From Symsagittifera roscoffensis (lineage: Eukaryota > Xenacoelomorpha > Acoela > Convolutidae): a DNA stretch of 64,000 nt. A program made the translations under genes and the position numbers. Below are positions 1 to 8,340 of the stretch, piece after piece. The notes beneath the pieces are model-generated. The model was not told the origin of the DNA and ran no database searches. It saw only the letters and a program-made list of their open reading frames with translations. Within the stretch, counting starts at the first letter, position 1. Each line of letters begins with the position of its first letter. The DNA lies in contig NC_087064.1 in assembly GCF_963678635.1 (NCBI RefSeq), positions 35,006,369-35,070,368 of the forward strand, written 5' to 3'.

Positions 1-15
1 AATTTTGAATTTTGA

Positions 16-243
16 TTAAATATATTTCTTGAATGATTTGTTATACAATATTGATAAAGAATCACTGTTTTTCACATCTCTGGGAGATTTTCCAATTGAT
101 CGATTTTTGCGGCAGTTCAATGTAGAAACAAATTGCTGCAATTTGGGGACAATTTTTTTACCCTGATCTTCAATGTAACGATATATTATATGTTTTAAAG
201 ATTGAATTGCTCTGTCTGCAAATGCAGCTTTTGTTTCACTCAT
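16..243 (-). pseudogene. Polinton integrase, C-terminal fragment
   Basis: This 75-residue piece carries the end of the DDE catalytic core and the following helical region of a Polinton integrase. It begins in the segment SETKAAFADRAIQSLK, where the third catalytic acid of the D,D(35)E triad is expected. Here that position reads Asp (AFADR) rather than Glu. The helix with CRKNRSIGKSPRDV follows, and the protein ends 15 bases from the window edge. It is the downstream half of the integrase ORF starting at 1139, separated from it by a frameshift near 250-345. The second catalytic Asp, in a WVDKGTEYGG-like stretch, is in this frame just upstream. The start shown is only the first Met after the break. 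Confidence 0.85.
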
Positions 244-1139
244 TGTTGAGTAAACTTCAAGGTCTTTCTCCTTGCAAAACTTTTTAAAAGTTCCCCCATA
301 TTCTGTTCCTTTATCAACCCAAAGTTTTTCAGGAGTGTTTTTCGAGAAATCATTTTTCTAAAAGCTTGTAAAGTGTCTTTGGCATACTTTATTTTCATTG
401 TTTGAACTCTGACAAATCTCAAAAAAATATCTACAGCAACTAATAAATACTTGACTCCATTGTTTTGACTAGCTAACTTGTCTACAAAAGCCAAGTCCAT
501 ACACCAAATTTCATTGATATATTTAGAAAACGCTTGAAGTCTTCGGAAAGACCTAATTGGTGGACCAAATTTTGTATACGATGTCCTGGTTTGTAAAAAC
601 TTTTCTACTTTCTTTTTTGATAAATCACTCGCTTTACTCAAGTTTTGAATAGAACCGTACGCCATTCTGCCCCTAGAATACAATCTGTTTAGTCTTACGT
701 TTTCAGATTTTGAAAAGGATCCAAGTTCCTCTATCTTCTGCTTTGGCATTCTTGTTAATAACAAGTTTAGGAGGAATATGTGTTGCTTCCAAAATAGTAA
801 AGTAAATATCTGGAAAATCGGTATTTTTTTTGGCTTTAGTGCACAAACAAAGTCTACAATAGATTCTTTTGTATCTCGATTATCCAATATAATATTGTCT
901 GACTGGCTGATTTTAATTCTAGGAGAGTTCAAAATTAAATCAATAAAATGCTTTTTGTTGCTCGTTTTCAACCTCGCATTTACAGCATTGTAAACAGAAT
1001 CGAACTTTTTTGGTACAAACTCCTCTTTTTCTTGCTTTTGTTCCAATTTTTGTTTTCTTGGAAGCGTACTTTGTGATTGATAAACTGAGTACGGAATTAA
1101 AACAAACTGTTCCAGACTATGTCTATCGTTTAATGACAA
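240..1139 (-). pseudogene. Polinton integrase, N-terminal and first core part, frameshifted
   Basis: This 299-residue reading frame holds the N-terminal domain and the first part of the RNase H-fold integrase core. The diagnostic stretch EIWCMDLAFVDKLA contains the first catalytic Asp. It is followed by the strand KYLLVAVDIFLRFVRV, as in retroviral and Polinton integrases. From about residue 260 the frame turns into a basic, non-homologous tail (KMISRKTLLKNFGL), because the true frame continues one register away into the 16-243 fragment. Around residues 105-130 the sequence is also unlike an integrase (QIFTLLFWKQHIFLL), suggesting another frameshift. The product would insert the element into chromosomal DNA. 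It is encoded just downstream of the ATPase on the same strand. Confidence 0.85.
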
Positions 1140-1171
1140 AAGGGGTGATGATAGACATCAATTGTAACCCT

Positions 1172-2113
1172 TTAGTTGAACGTAAAATAAATCTTCTTTT
1201 GTGTAGAGGAGTTCTTTTTTGTGTTAGTTCTGAAATGTTTTTTCGATATTTTACTACGTCTTCTTTCCGAGGGTCTCGAAGCTCTCCTCTTAATAGGTTT
1301 ACTAAACACTCGCTCAGAAACTGAATGAAATTTTTTGGGCAATTGAGAATTAATTGTTTTCTTAGGGAAAATTTTTGAAATATTGGGAGAATAGAGACGT
1401 ATTGTGTACTCATCGTCCAAAAATTTTGTCTCTATTCCAGCTGGTAAGTAAAATTTTGTTGGAACTGTGCCTCTATTAGTGCAATACCTAAGTGAATCAA
1501 CTGTTTTTGGGGTTAAATCAATAAGGAAATGACCATGAGGAACGGATAATGCATCTTGATACCACTCTTTCAATTGAGATCCTCGACCTAGTTGTTGACT
1601 TAATGTATTGATTTGTGAAACATCCCTCGGCGACTTGAACAAAACTATGTGTGTATTTTGTAACTCTACATCTTGTCCTAATTTGCTTTGATGAAATAAA
1701 TTGTGTTTGATGTATATTGTATTCAGACCCCTGTGTCTCCCAGCAGTAGCAATTTTTACAAATTGTTTGGAGTTTGAAATTTCTTCACAAGAATAATCAA
1801 ATATAAGCAAATACTTAGTTCCATTATTGGGGAGGTTTTCAATTAAGTCAAAATCTACTACTTGGATAAATTTAAGGTTTTTTCTTTGCATTTGACTATA
1901 AAGAGGTTGATAATGTTGATAAAAATAATAAATTTTGTCGAATGCTGGTTGAAAAGTACCAATTTTCAACCAATCAAAATTAAGATGCGATTTTCCAGAT
2001 CCACTTGGTTCAACTAGGGAAATAAAAATTCGTTCTTTGGTAGATATTATTTTATTCATAGCTTTGGAGAAGGTAGAATATAACCGACTGTACTTGATAA
2101 AATAGCTACCCAA
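1172..2113 (-). CDS. Polinton FtsK/HerA-type packaging ATPase, probably inactive
   Basis: This 313-residue protein is the ATPase found in nearly all Polintons, related to the genome-packaging ATPases of double-jelly-roll viruses. A P-loop is visible at about residues 35-43 (EPSGSGKSH) and a Walker B strand at about 103-112 (YLLIFDYSCEE). Both deviate. The first Gly of the Walker A GxxxxGKS is Glu, and the acidic residue expected right after the Walker B Asp is Tyr. A conserved block ATAGRHRGLNTIYIKHNLFHQS follows, then a long basic C-terminal tail rich in Arg, Lys and Ser. The frame is otherwise intact. The real start may be the internal Met at about residue 19 (MNKIISTKER) just before the P-loop domain. 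Confidence 0.85.
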   Translation of the reverse strand: MGSYFIKYSRLYSTFSKAMNKIISTKERIFISLVEPSGSGKSHLNFDWLKIGTFQPAFDKIYYFYQHYQPLYSQMQRKNLKFIQVVDFDLIENLPNNGTKYLLIFDYSCEEISNSKQFVKIATAGRHRGLNTIYIKHNLFHQSKLGQDVELQNTHIVLFKSPRDVSQINTLSQQLGRGSQLKEWYQDALSVPHGHFLIDLTPKTVDSLRYCTNRGTVPTKFYLPAGIETKFLDDEYTIRLYSPNISKIFPKKTINSQLPKKFHSVSERVFSKPIKRRASRPSERRRSKISKKHFRTNTKKNSSTQKKIYFTFN

Positions 2114-2238
2114 ACTGTTGTTTCTTCACATGTTGTGGATAACATAAATCGAACGATTCCACATACTAGCATCAAAACTATAACAAAAAATTGGCACAAA
2201 AAAACTAAAAGAGATCTATTACATGTACGTCCAAACAA
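2056..2238 (-). CDS. Small hydrophobic ORF overlapping the ATPase start
   Basis: A 60-residue frame with a strongly hydrophobic segment at about residues 9-34 (LLVFLCQFFVIVLMLVCGIV) that could span a membrane. It overlaps the 5' end of the ATPase ORF in another frame. I recognise no family. It could be a genuine small membrane protein of the Polinton or a chance frame in T-rich sequence. Confidence 0.25.
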   Translation of the reverse strand: MFGRTCNRSLLVFLCQFFVIVLMLVCGIVRFMLSTTCEETTVWVAILSSTVGYILPSPKL

Positions 2239-2396
2239 TTTCCATGATTTTCGTTCATGATTTTCTTCATCAAAATAAAATTTCCTAAATTTACGGGCTT
2301 GTCACATTGATCGACCATCTTAACTCTAAAAAGAAAAAGTTGACAATGAAATTTAATTAAAGTTTGAAAATGGTAGTACATTAAGAATAATATAAT

Positions 2397-2960
2397 TTAC
2401 AAATTGTTAAAAAAACATCGAGTCCATGTTCCGTATGCAAATGCTTTTCTTCCTGCGCAGTGAAGAGTTTTTGCATGACGAAATGGGTAGTTGCTACACC
2501 TCCAATCATATTCTTCATCTTTGAATATCAAGAACTGAACTTTGGGGCAAGCGTAGTCATCCAAATTAATAATCTTTGTTTCCAAAAATTCTGATAGAGT
2601 CATACATTTTTCATAACCTTTTGCAAAAAATTCCGTGTCTGTGGCTTCTAGATTTTTCAATATTTTTACAAGTTCAGTATATTTTTCGTAACCACTGCTC
2701 CAATTGATTCCATGAAGATGCTGTGTACACCAAAAAGATTCGGGTGTTGGTTTGAATTTTTTGGGAGGAAGAAAGGAATATCCTTCTGTTTGTCCATCCT
2801 TATAAACTCCTAATTTTTTCACGATATTGCTTTCGATACATTCAATATCCAAAACAACTAGACTTATTCTGTTAACTGTTTTCTCTGGAGTTTTTTGGTT
2901 AAAATGATTAACAATCAAACAATGCATATACTGATGAAGCAAATATTTTAACATATAAAC
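2397..2960 (-). pseudogene. DnaQ/RNase H-fold exonuclease-like protein of the Polinton, 5' part displaced
   Basis: The reading frame from 2960 to 2397 contains SLVVLDIECIE, with an Asp-x-Glu typical of the first motif of DEDD-type 3'-5' exonuclease folds. Next come VKKLGVYKDG and CTQHLHGINWSSGY, then a Cys/His-rich end (CPKV, CSNYPFRHAKTLHC). I know this pattern from a family of transposon-borne proteins of unknown biochemistry; exonuclease activity is inferred from fold-like motifs only. The first ~195 bp of this segment (2765-2961) recurs at 4488-4681, so the original upstream half of the gene probably lies beyond 4681. In its place this frame now runs into the unrelated GC-rich fragment described next. 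Confidence 0.5.
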
Positions 2961-3746
2961 AGGGTGCAGTTCATCCTGCATTGCGGCTCCAGAGAAACTC
3001 AAGACTCCAGTCTGCCAGTGTGACTGCATTCGGGTCAGTACCCGTACCAGGCTGTCCCCTACAATCAGGTGAACTGCACCCTCCGCTATTCGGGGCTGTG
3101 TGTAGTATTCAGCCCAAGACGCGTCATGGAAACAATCTCTTCTCGCCCGCTGCGCCGCGTTCGAATCCATGCAGTTGTGCCTGTGTTATCTGCCATCCGT
3201 GTTTTTCTTTTAGCTTGCGATCACCACGCTCCCGACAGGTTGCTCCCTCCAAGTCGGGGGTACCTCCACTCTAACTGGACTTTCACGACTTCTTAGCTGT
3301 AGCCTCTCATGTAATTCCTTAAGACGCGACGAGCTCCCGCTCACCTGACTGCTGCTCGGGGTTGAACTCGGGGTATATCCCGGCAGTGCCGCATCCATCA
3401 ATGGGCGTATCGGTTGCGTCTCCAAACCGCGCAGGGAGGACGCTGATTCGGTTGGTACTTCCAGTCCCTCGTTTATGTGTTCTTGAGCCGCGCGCTCTAA
3501 GTTGAATCGTCTCATCGACCTGGGAGCCTCATTCACGTCCATACGCGACTCCGGCCTTGAGCCTGCAACAGCTCGCTCCGTCGTCCTGGTTTCCTTTTCC
3601 TTTTGCCGTATCCAATTAGTCCTCCAAAAGGAAATTTTTGGTTCATTTCTTTTAAATTGATGTCCGGGTCCAAAACAATACAGGTACAAAAAGAAATAAA
3701 TTTTTTCTTTTTGTATTTGATTAGAAATCTTGCTTAATAATCTCAA
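2961..3746 (-). pseudogene. GC-rich insert with GDS motif (SGNH-hydrolase-like retroelement fragment)
   Basis: From about 2980 to 3600 the base composition is visibly much richer in G and C than the flanking Polinton. The minus-strand frame includes HLIVGDSLVRVLTRM, resembling the block I Gly-Asp-Ser of SGNH/GDSL-fold domains carried by some invertebrate retroelement polyproteins. Upstream is an Arg/Ser/Pro-rich gag-like segment (RSMRRFNLERAAQEHINEGL). The same frame runs from 3746 to the exonuclease-like part, but two stops interrupt it at about 3192-3212. Only the amino end of the hydrolase-like domain is present. This is probably a fragment of another element captured inside the Polinton. 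Its junction at 2961 carries a 17-18 bp inverted copy of 3066-3082. Confidence 0.5.
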
Positions 3747-3760
3747 AAATTCTTAGAATT

Positions 3761-4201
3761 TCATTCAATTTCTGTACGTTCATTTTCTACAGTGCATTCG
3801 TCAATATTGATGCAAGATTTTTTGAAGGTCTCTACATAACCTACTAATGAAGGAAGCATAACGAGTAATTTATCATATTCTTCTCTTTGTAGTTGTAAAG
3901 ATTGATTATTTTTCCATTGATTTCTATTTCTACGATATTGTACAAGTTCTATTTTTTTGGTATCTGATCTGTATCCTATGTGAATTTTTCTTCTACCATT
4001 ATGCAGAATCCACTCAAAATGAGATGTTTGGGAGTCTACGTCCAAATTGTGCAAGTTTGGTAAGTTTTGTGATTCTATAATTGTTAGTGAAATTTTTTGG
4101 GACTTTTCTTCTAGAAGAATATGAAAAAGTCCCAATTTATTGTGAAGTTTTAAGAGTAAATTTCTTGTAAAACCAATATTCCAACTCATACTGTTCAACA
4201 C
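3761..4201 (-). CDS. Hypothetical Polinton protein, possible PC4-like fold
   Basis: An open 146-residue frame with no stops, AT-rich like the Polinton backbone. The central and C-terminal part alternates short beta-like strands (FEWILHNGRRKIHIGYR, KKIELVQYRR) with a spacer (NQWKNNQSLQLQ) and a final helix (REEYDKLLVMLPSLVGYVE). That order resembles the PC4/Sub1 single-stranded DNA-binding fold, but this is a visual impression rather than a match. It lies on the same strand as the integrase, ATPase and exonuclease-like genes, between the GC-rich insert and the foldback repeat. No function can be assigned with confidence. Confidence 0.4.
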   Translation of the reverse strand: MLNSMSWNIGFTRNLLLKLHNKLGLFHILLEEKSQKISLTIIESQNLPNLHNLDVDSQTSHFEWILHNGRRKIHIGYRSDTKKIELVQYRRNRNQWKNNQSLQLQREEYDKLLVMLPSLVGYVETFKKSCINIDECTVENERTEIE

Positions 4202-4291
4202 TAGTACTAAATGAAAAATGATTTTGAGGATAAAATCAAAATTTTATCATCAAAATCACTCGGAATATTTGTTGAGAAAAACAAAAACTGG

Positions 4292-4692
4292 ATTATTTTT
4301 CTGTTTATATGTTAAAATATTTGCTTCATCAGTATATGCATTGTTTGATTGTTAAGCAAAAAAACTCCAGAGAAAACAGTTAACAGAATGAGTCTAGTTG
4401 TTTTGGATATTGAATGTATCGAAAGCAATATCGTGAAAAAGGAAGAAAGGAATAAACAGAAGGATATTCCTTTCTTCCTTTTTGGGAGGAAGAAAAGAAT
4501 ATCCTTCTGTTTGTCCATCCTTATAAACTCCTAATTTTTTCACGATATTGCTTTTGATACATTCAATATCGAAAACAACTAGACTCTTTCTGTTAACTGT
4601 TTTCTCTGGAGTTTTTTGGTTAAAATGATTAACAATCAAACAATGCATATACTGATGAAGCAAATATTTTAACATATAAACAGAAAAATAAT
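4292..4692. repeat. Large foldback (inverted) repeat made from Polinton gene sequence
   Basis: The left arm starts at about 4292 (TTTTTCTGTTTATATG) and the right arm ends at about 4692. The arms are near-complementary over roughly 140-190 bp. A nested centre has the perfect 15-bp pair AAGGAAGAAAGGAAT / ATTCCTTTCTTCCTT and a larger pair around AACAGAAGGATATTC. The right arm repeats 2765-2961 in direct orientation, and the left arm is the inverted copy. As a single strand it would form a hairpin of about 400 nt. Confidence 0.85.
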
Positions 4693-5084
4693 TGCTGAGA
4701 TTACTTCTCCTTCTTTTTCACCAAGATAGACTTGCTGTCCAAGATAGACTTGCTGTCCCAACTCATTTTTCTTGAATAGTTGAAAGCAGGGTTCAAAATA
4801 AATTTTCCCAAGCAAATCTCCCAATTCTTGTTTGATTTTTTGAGAATTCAATGTAATTGGGACTTGTGTCTTTTCTTGAGTACATTTTTGAAGAGCAGAC
4901 TGATCAGATAAAGAGAAATAAGAGAAATGATTTTGAGATTAAATGAAATTGGAAGTAAACAATATGAGTCGTTCACTGAACCATAAAAGAAAATAGAACT
5001 ATAATTGGAATTTTTGAGGGAAATTTCCAAAAATGGAATTGTGTAGGTGTTAGTGTTCCTACATAAATTCACAATTCTCAGCAA
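4669..5084 (-). pseudogene. Probable displaced 5' part of the exonuclease-like Polinton gene, frameshifted
   Basis: Two overlapping minus-strand frames look coding. 4848-5084 contains IVNLCRNTNTYTIPFLEIS, and 4669-4851 contains NSQKIKQELGDLLGKIYFE. The second frame stays open upstream of its nominal start (EKTQVPITLNSQ), so a frameshift near 4880-4920 joins them. A micro-duplication GQQVYLGQQVYLG (6 residues repeated) is present. The frame leads directly into the duplicated segment that also begins the exonuclease-like frame at 2960, so these are plausibly its amino-terminal residues. No recognised domain. Confidence 0.4.
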
Positions 5085-5090
5085 AAATCA

Positions 5091-5462
5091 TTGTTCCAGA
5101 TGGTTGCAGCTTTGTGTCAAGCTCTTCCCAGCTTTTATTCAGATTATTGTCAAAAATCGCTATTTATTTCCGTTTCCAGTGATTTGTACGAAAAATATTT
5201 AGTAACCGATTATTTTTGTGTCTCTACCCACAATTCTTACTGTTCTTTGGAAAATTGTAAGTTCGACATACTTCTGATTGGTTCATCTTTCGATCAAATT
5301 TTACAACGATTGGGTAATTTTCATTTCACATACCAAATTATTGATTGCCTTTACACTCTGTACAAATACAGATTTTATTCAAATGTTATTTCATCAACTG
5401 GCGAAGTTTTCAATCAACTTGACCGCGCTGTTCATCACAATTTGAAATGGAAAGGAGCATAA
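5091..5462 (+). CDS. Hypothetical protein, 123 aa
   Basis: Open plus-strand frame starting nearly back to back with the minus-strand fragment ending at 5084. The sequence is aromatic- and Cys-rich (SFYSDYCQKSLFISVSSDLY, CDILLIGSSF-like stretch, CLYTLYKYRFY) and ends in LKWKGA. It is followed after 3 bases by the next ORF, so the two could be on one transcript. I recognise no family. Normal codon diversity argues it is more than a chance frame, but it could be an old Polinton structural gene. Confidence 0.35.
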   Translation: MFQMVAALCQALPSFYSDYCQKSLFISVSSDLYEKYLVTDYFCVSTHNSYCSLENCKFDILLIGSSFDQILQRLGNFHFTYQIIDCLYTLYKYRFYSNVISSTGEVFNQLDRAVHHNLKWKGA

Positions 5463-5465
5463 AAA

Positions 5466-5699
5466 ATGCCAAGTGTTGCAAAGAAAAGACTTTTACGCCA
5501 AAAATTCAAACGTCACTATTTATGTTCTAACCAGAAACTAGCTTCCACACAAACTATTGAATCAGCTTTTCTAGAAAGAGTTCGTAAAGTACAAAACTCA
5601 AAATATGAACTTGATTTGTTAAAAATAATTGACTGTTTTATTGATGGTTGTGTATTTGTGAATAGTGATCATGTCAATTTTTCAATAAAAAACATTTGA
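5466..5699 (+). CDS. Hypothetical basic protein, 77 aa
   Basis: A small plus-strand frame directly after the 123-residue ORF. The N-terminus is strongly basic (PSVAKKRLLRQKFKRHY), as in nucleic acid-binding or core proteins, followed by a helix-like acidic-basic stretch (ESAFLERVRKVQNSKYEL). It stops just before the tandem repeats at 5765. No family recognised. Confidence 0.3.
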   Translation: MPSVAKKRLLRQKFKRHYLCSNQKLASTQTIESAFLERVRKVQNSKYELDLLKIIDCFIDGCVFVNSDHVNFSIKNI

Positions 5700-5764
5700 T
5701 AATCCATCTTTTTTCTCTCATATATTTACGAAATTACCAAAAAAAAACTCACCGTTGTCAAAAA

Positions 5765-6115
5765 AATTGCAAAAAGTTTTTCAAACAAGTAAGAAAGATT
5801 TTTTTGACAAGCTGTGAAAAATGTTTTACCTTTTCAACAAGATGCAAAAAATGTTTCACTTTTTTCGACAAAATGCGAAAAGTGTTTCAATTTTTTTGAC
5901 AAGCTGCGAAAAGTGTTTCACCTTTTTTTGATAAAATGCGAAAAGTGTTTCAATTTTTTTGACAAGATGCGAAAAGTGTTTCACTTTTTTCGACAAAATG
6001 CGAAAAGTGTTTTATTTTTTTCGACAAGATGCAAAAAATGTTTTACTTTTTTCGATAAAATGCGAAAGGTGTTTCAATTTTTTCTACAACAAGCTAAAAG
6101 TGTGTACAAGGTGCA
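5765..6115 (+). repeat. Minisatellite of about 31-33 bp units
   Basis: About ten imperfect head-to-tail units of the type GCGAAAAGTGTTTCAC followed by a T-tract and GACAAAAT. Unit length varies because of the T-tract. Long open frames with repeated KCEKCFNFFDKMRKVF patterns across it are by-products of the repeat. Confidence 0.9.
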
Positions 6116-6333
6116 ATTTTGATTAGGTAACTTTTTACTTGTGTACAATTTTTTTAGTGTTTTTCCAAATATGTGTGCAAAAATTATTTCGGAGCTCTAA
6201 ATTCAGTTCTAATTGTTTTTCAATCGTTTACCTTGAACCTCTCATCTATTCTCATAATTAAAATTAAATTGAAGAAAATAATTAATTACAGAAAACGAAG
6301 TCATTACCAAACAACCTTTATTTACAAAAACAT

Positions 6334-6720
6334 TTAATCAAAGAGCTGTCGAGCAGCAGAAGAGTTCTGGAGGTTCTCTATAGAACGCAGAGCTGGACTA
6401 GGTTCCATTGCTGGTGGTTGTTAAGGAGGAGTGTTTTGAGGCGTCATTGTTTCTGAGAAACCCCCATCTTCATCTATTGTGATGGGGTTATCGACTGATC
6501 CTTCCTCCTCCCATGGAAAGAGGAAGTCGTCGACTGGTTGAGCCACAAATCTTGAGTCCGGAATCTCGGGATAGTTCATTCCCACATGATCAGAAACTTC
6601 CCCCATCATTTGCATTTCTGCAAGTTGGTTCTCTGTGATGGGAACTTGCATCATATGATGTTCGTTGAAATCTCTTCGCATCACTTCCACTATGTGCCAG
6701 ACTTGGATTGGGATGTCCAT
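6334..6720 (-). pseudogene. Acidic hypothetical protein with one in-frame stop
   Basis: The frame from 6720 encodes a Met/acid-rich protein (MDIPIQVWHIVEVMRRDF, then DDFLFPWEEEGSVDNPITI). It meets a TAA at 6421-6423, but the same frame continues open for another 28 codons (ending SAARQLFD) to a TAA at 6334-6336. An AATAAA on the minus strand at 6317-6322 follows closely and could be its polyadenylation signal. The CCAAT-rich region at 7015-7195 lies upstream. No family recognised. The stop may be a recent mutation, or the short form may be the product. Confidence 0.4.
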
Positions 6721-6867
6721 TCGTGCCAGAACAATACAGAGACTGTTTCTCGCACTTGAATTTGAACTAGATCAGGCAAAAATTCTACAGAGTATTTGAG
6801 ATTGCTGTTTTGCACTGAGAAGATAATTTTGAGCAATAAATTGAGTTAAAGAGTAAAAACAAGAAAG

Positions 6868-6950
6868 AGTTGAGAGAGGAGGTAGCTGACGGAAGATGAA
6901 TTGAAATTAAGATATTTAGAGCTGAGAGAGGAGGTAGTTGACGGTAGTTA
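6868..6950. repeat. Direct repeat, 59-bp spacing
   Basis: The block GAGAGAGGAGGTAG(C/T)TGACGG occurs twice, at about 6870 and 6929, flanked by partly similar AT-rich sequence. Confidence 0.7.
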
Positions 6951-7014
6951 AGTTGAAAATAAAATGATTTTTAGTTAGGAGTTAGGGGTACCTTCAACTC
7001 GACTGTGTGGTTTT

Positions 7015-7195
7015 GACCAATCATAATTGTTTTTCCTGATTTGGATTGTAGTCGTGTCCAATCAGATTTCAGCTTCCTTTTATGGCGTTCTTGGATAAAA
7101 GTCGTGTCCAATCGGAAACAAAGCTCCATTTTGGATATTGTCGTTTCCAATCACAAAAATGTTCGTTTTTGTTCTAGTTGTCGTATTCAACCAGA
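7015..7195. promoter_or_regulatory. Array of CCAAT-containing repeats between divergent genes
   Basis: GTCGTGTCCAATC or a close variant occurs at about 7051, 7101, 7140 and 7180 (39-50 bp apart), with another CCAAT at about 7017. Two inverted forms, TGATTGGTTGATTT, lie at about 8047 and 8097. CCAAT boxes are typical NF-Y promoter elements. The array sits upstream of minus-strand ORFs and the plus-strand polymerase, so promoter function is plausible but inferred. Confidence 0.4.
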
Positions 7196-7346
7196 GAAAT
7201 GTTCAAGGACTTAAGTCTTCCAAATAAGTAAAACTATACACAAAAGCAATTGCAAAAATAAATGACCAAAAGTTGTTTGCAGTAAAAAAAAAGAAATACC
7301 AAAAGAAAGAAAATTAATAAAAGTAACATCTCTGCAATTTTTTTCA

Positions 7347-7818
7347 TCAAGTTAATTGAATTTTTTGTATGTAATCAATGAGAAATTGCTGATTTTTGAG
7401 TAGATAGTCAAGTTCTCTGATTTTGATGTAAATTTGGGAGGATAACTCAAAGTTGACGAGTTTTTCAAAGCAAACTTCTGGAAATCTGATTCCAAACCGA
7501 ATCAAGCAGGATTTAGAACTTTGAAAATCCTTAAAGAAATGAAAGAATAAAGAACTTTGCTGAGGCGTTTTTACAAATTTGGGTTTTGGATATGGGATAA
7601 AAAAAAGTGTTTGATATATTATCGTACGACTTTTCGATCAACTTCAAATTCTCGAGAAAAAACAAAATTTCTTTCCTTGTGAGGTGTAATTCAGCCGTAA
7701 GTTTAAAACTTTGATAGGCAAAATGTGAATCAAAAGTAAACTCTTTTATTGAGTAAGTTTCTCTGAAGTGACCTTTACTTAGTCGGATAACTCTATTTTG
7801 TACAATAAAGACGTCCAA
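7347..7818 (-). pseudogene. Hypothetical Polinton protein with a frameshift
   Basis: The frame from 7818 encodes a 95-residue protein (MDVFIVQNRVIRLSKGHF; helical LTRKEILFFLENLKLIEKSY) that ends in an apparently out-of-frame tail. One register away the sequence stays open from about 7530 to a TGA at 7347-7349. That stretch reads with good coding character (CLIRFGIRFPEVCFEKL, YIKIRELDYLLKNQQFL). I infer a single ~155-residue gene with one frameshift near 7530. No family recognised. Confidence 0.4.
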
Positions 7819-7859
7819 AAAATTATGAAAAAAGTAAGAGTCAACATCTATTTCATCAA

Positions 7860-7935
7860 TAAGAAAATCAATTGGAATTTTTCTTTTTTCTTATAAAGAA
7901 AATCAATTGGAATTTTTCTTTTTTCTTATAAAGTA
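7860..7935. repeat. Short tandem duplication, 36-bp unit
   Basis: Two adjacent copies of a unit starting AAGAAAATCAATTGGAATTT and ending CTTTTTTCTTATA, followed by a partial third TTTTTTTCTTATAAAG. Confidence 0.9.
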
Positions 7936-8340
7936 ACAAATGTTTTTTTCTTATAAAGCTCAAATGTTTTTTGATAGACATTTTTCAAGTAATAATTAAA
8001 GTTTTTTAAAAATAATAAACAATTCATTTTTAGAAAATGCTGAATTATGATTGGTTGATTTCCAACAAACAGTGTTACTAAAAGAATACTCAATTCTGAT
8101 TGGTTGATTTTCTCTAATAAAAAACAAAAAAACTTATTTCATTCTGATTTTCTTTTACGTTAAAAGCAACTGCTCTATACTTTGTATAACTACTTGAAAT
8201 AAATTTCAAATATTTTTAACAGTTCAAAGTAAGTAAAAATTATTTTTGTTTAATTTTTGGAACATTTTAAATCTCCCAATTTGATATGTACCAAGTAGTA
8301 ACAGCTTTACATTAATATTTAATAATTCTTCCATTTTAAG

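Noticed and set aside
5814-6122. Cys/Lys/Phe-rich repeat protein
   Set aside because: Direct translation of the ~31-33 bp minisatellite with unit-length changes; no independent coding evidence.
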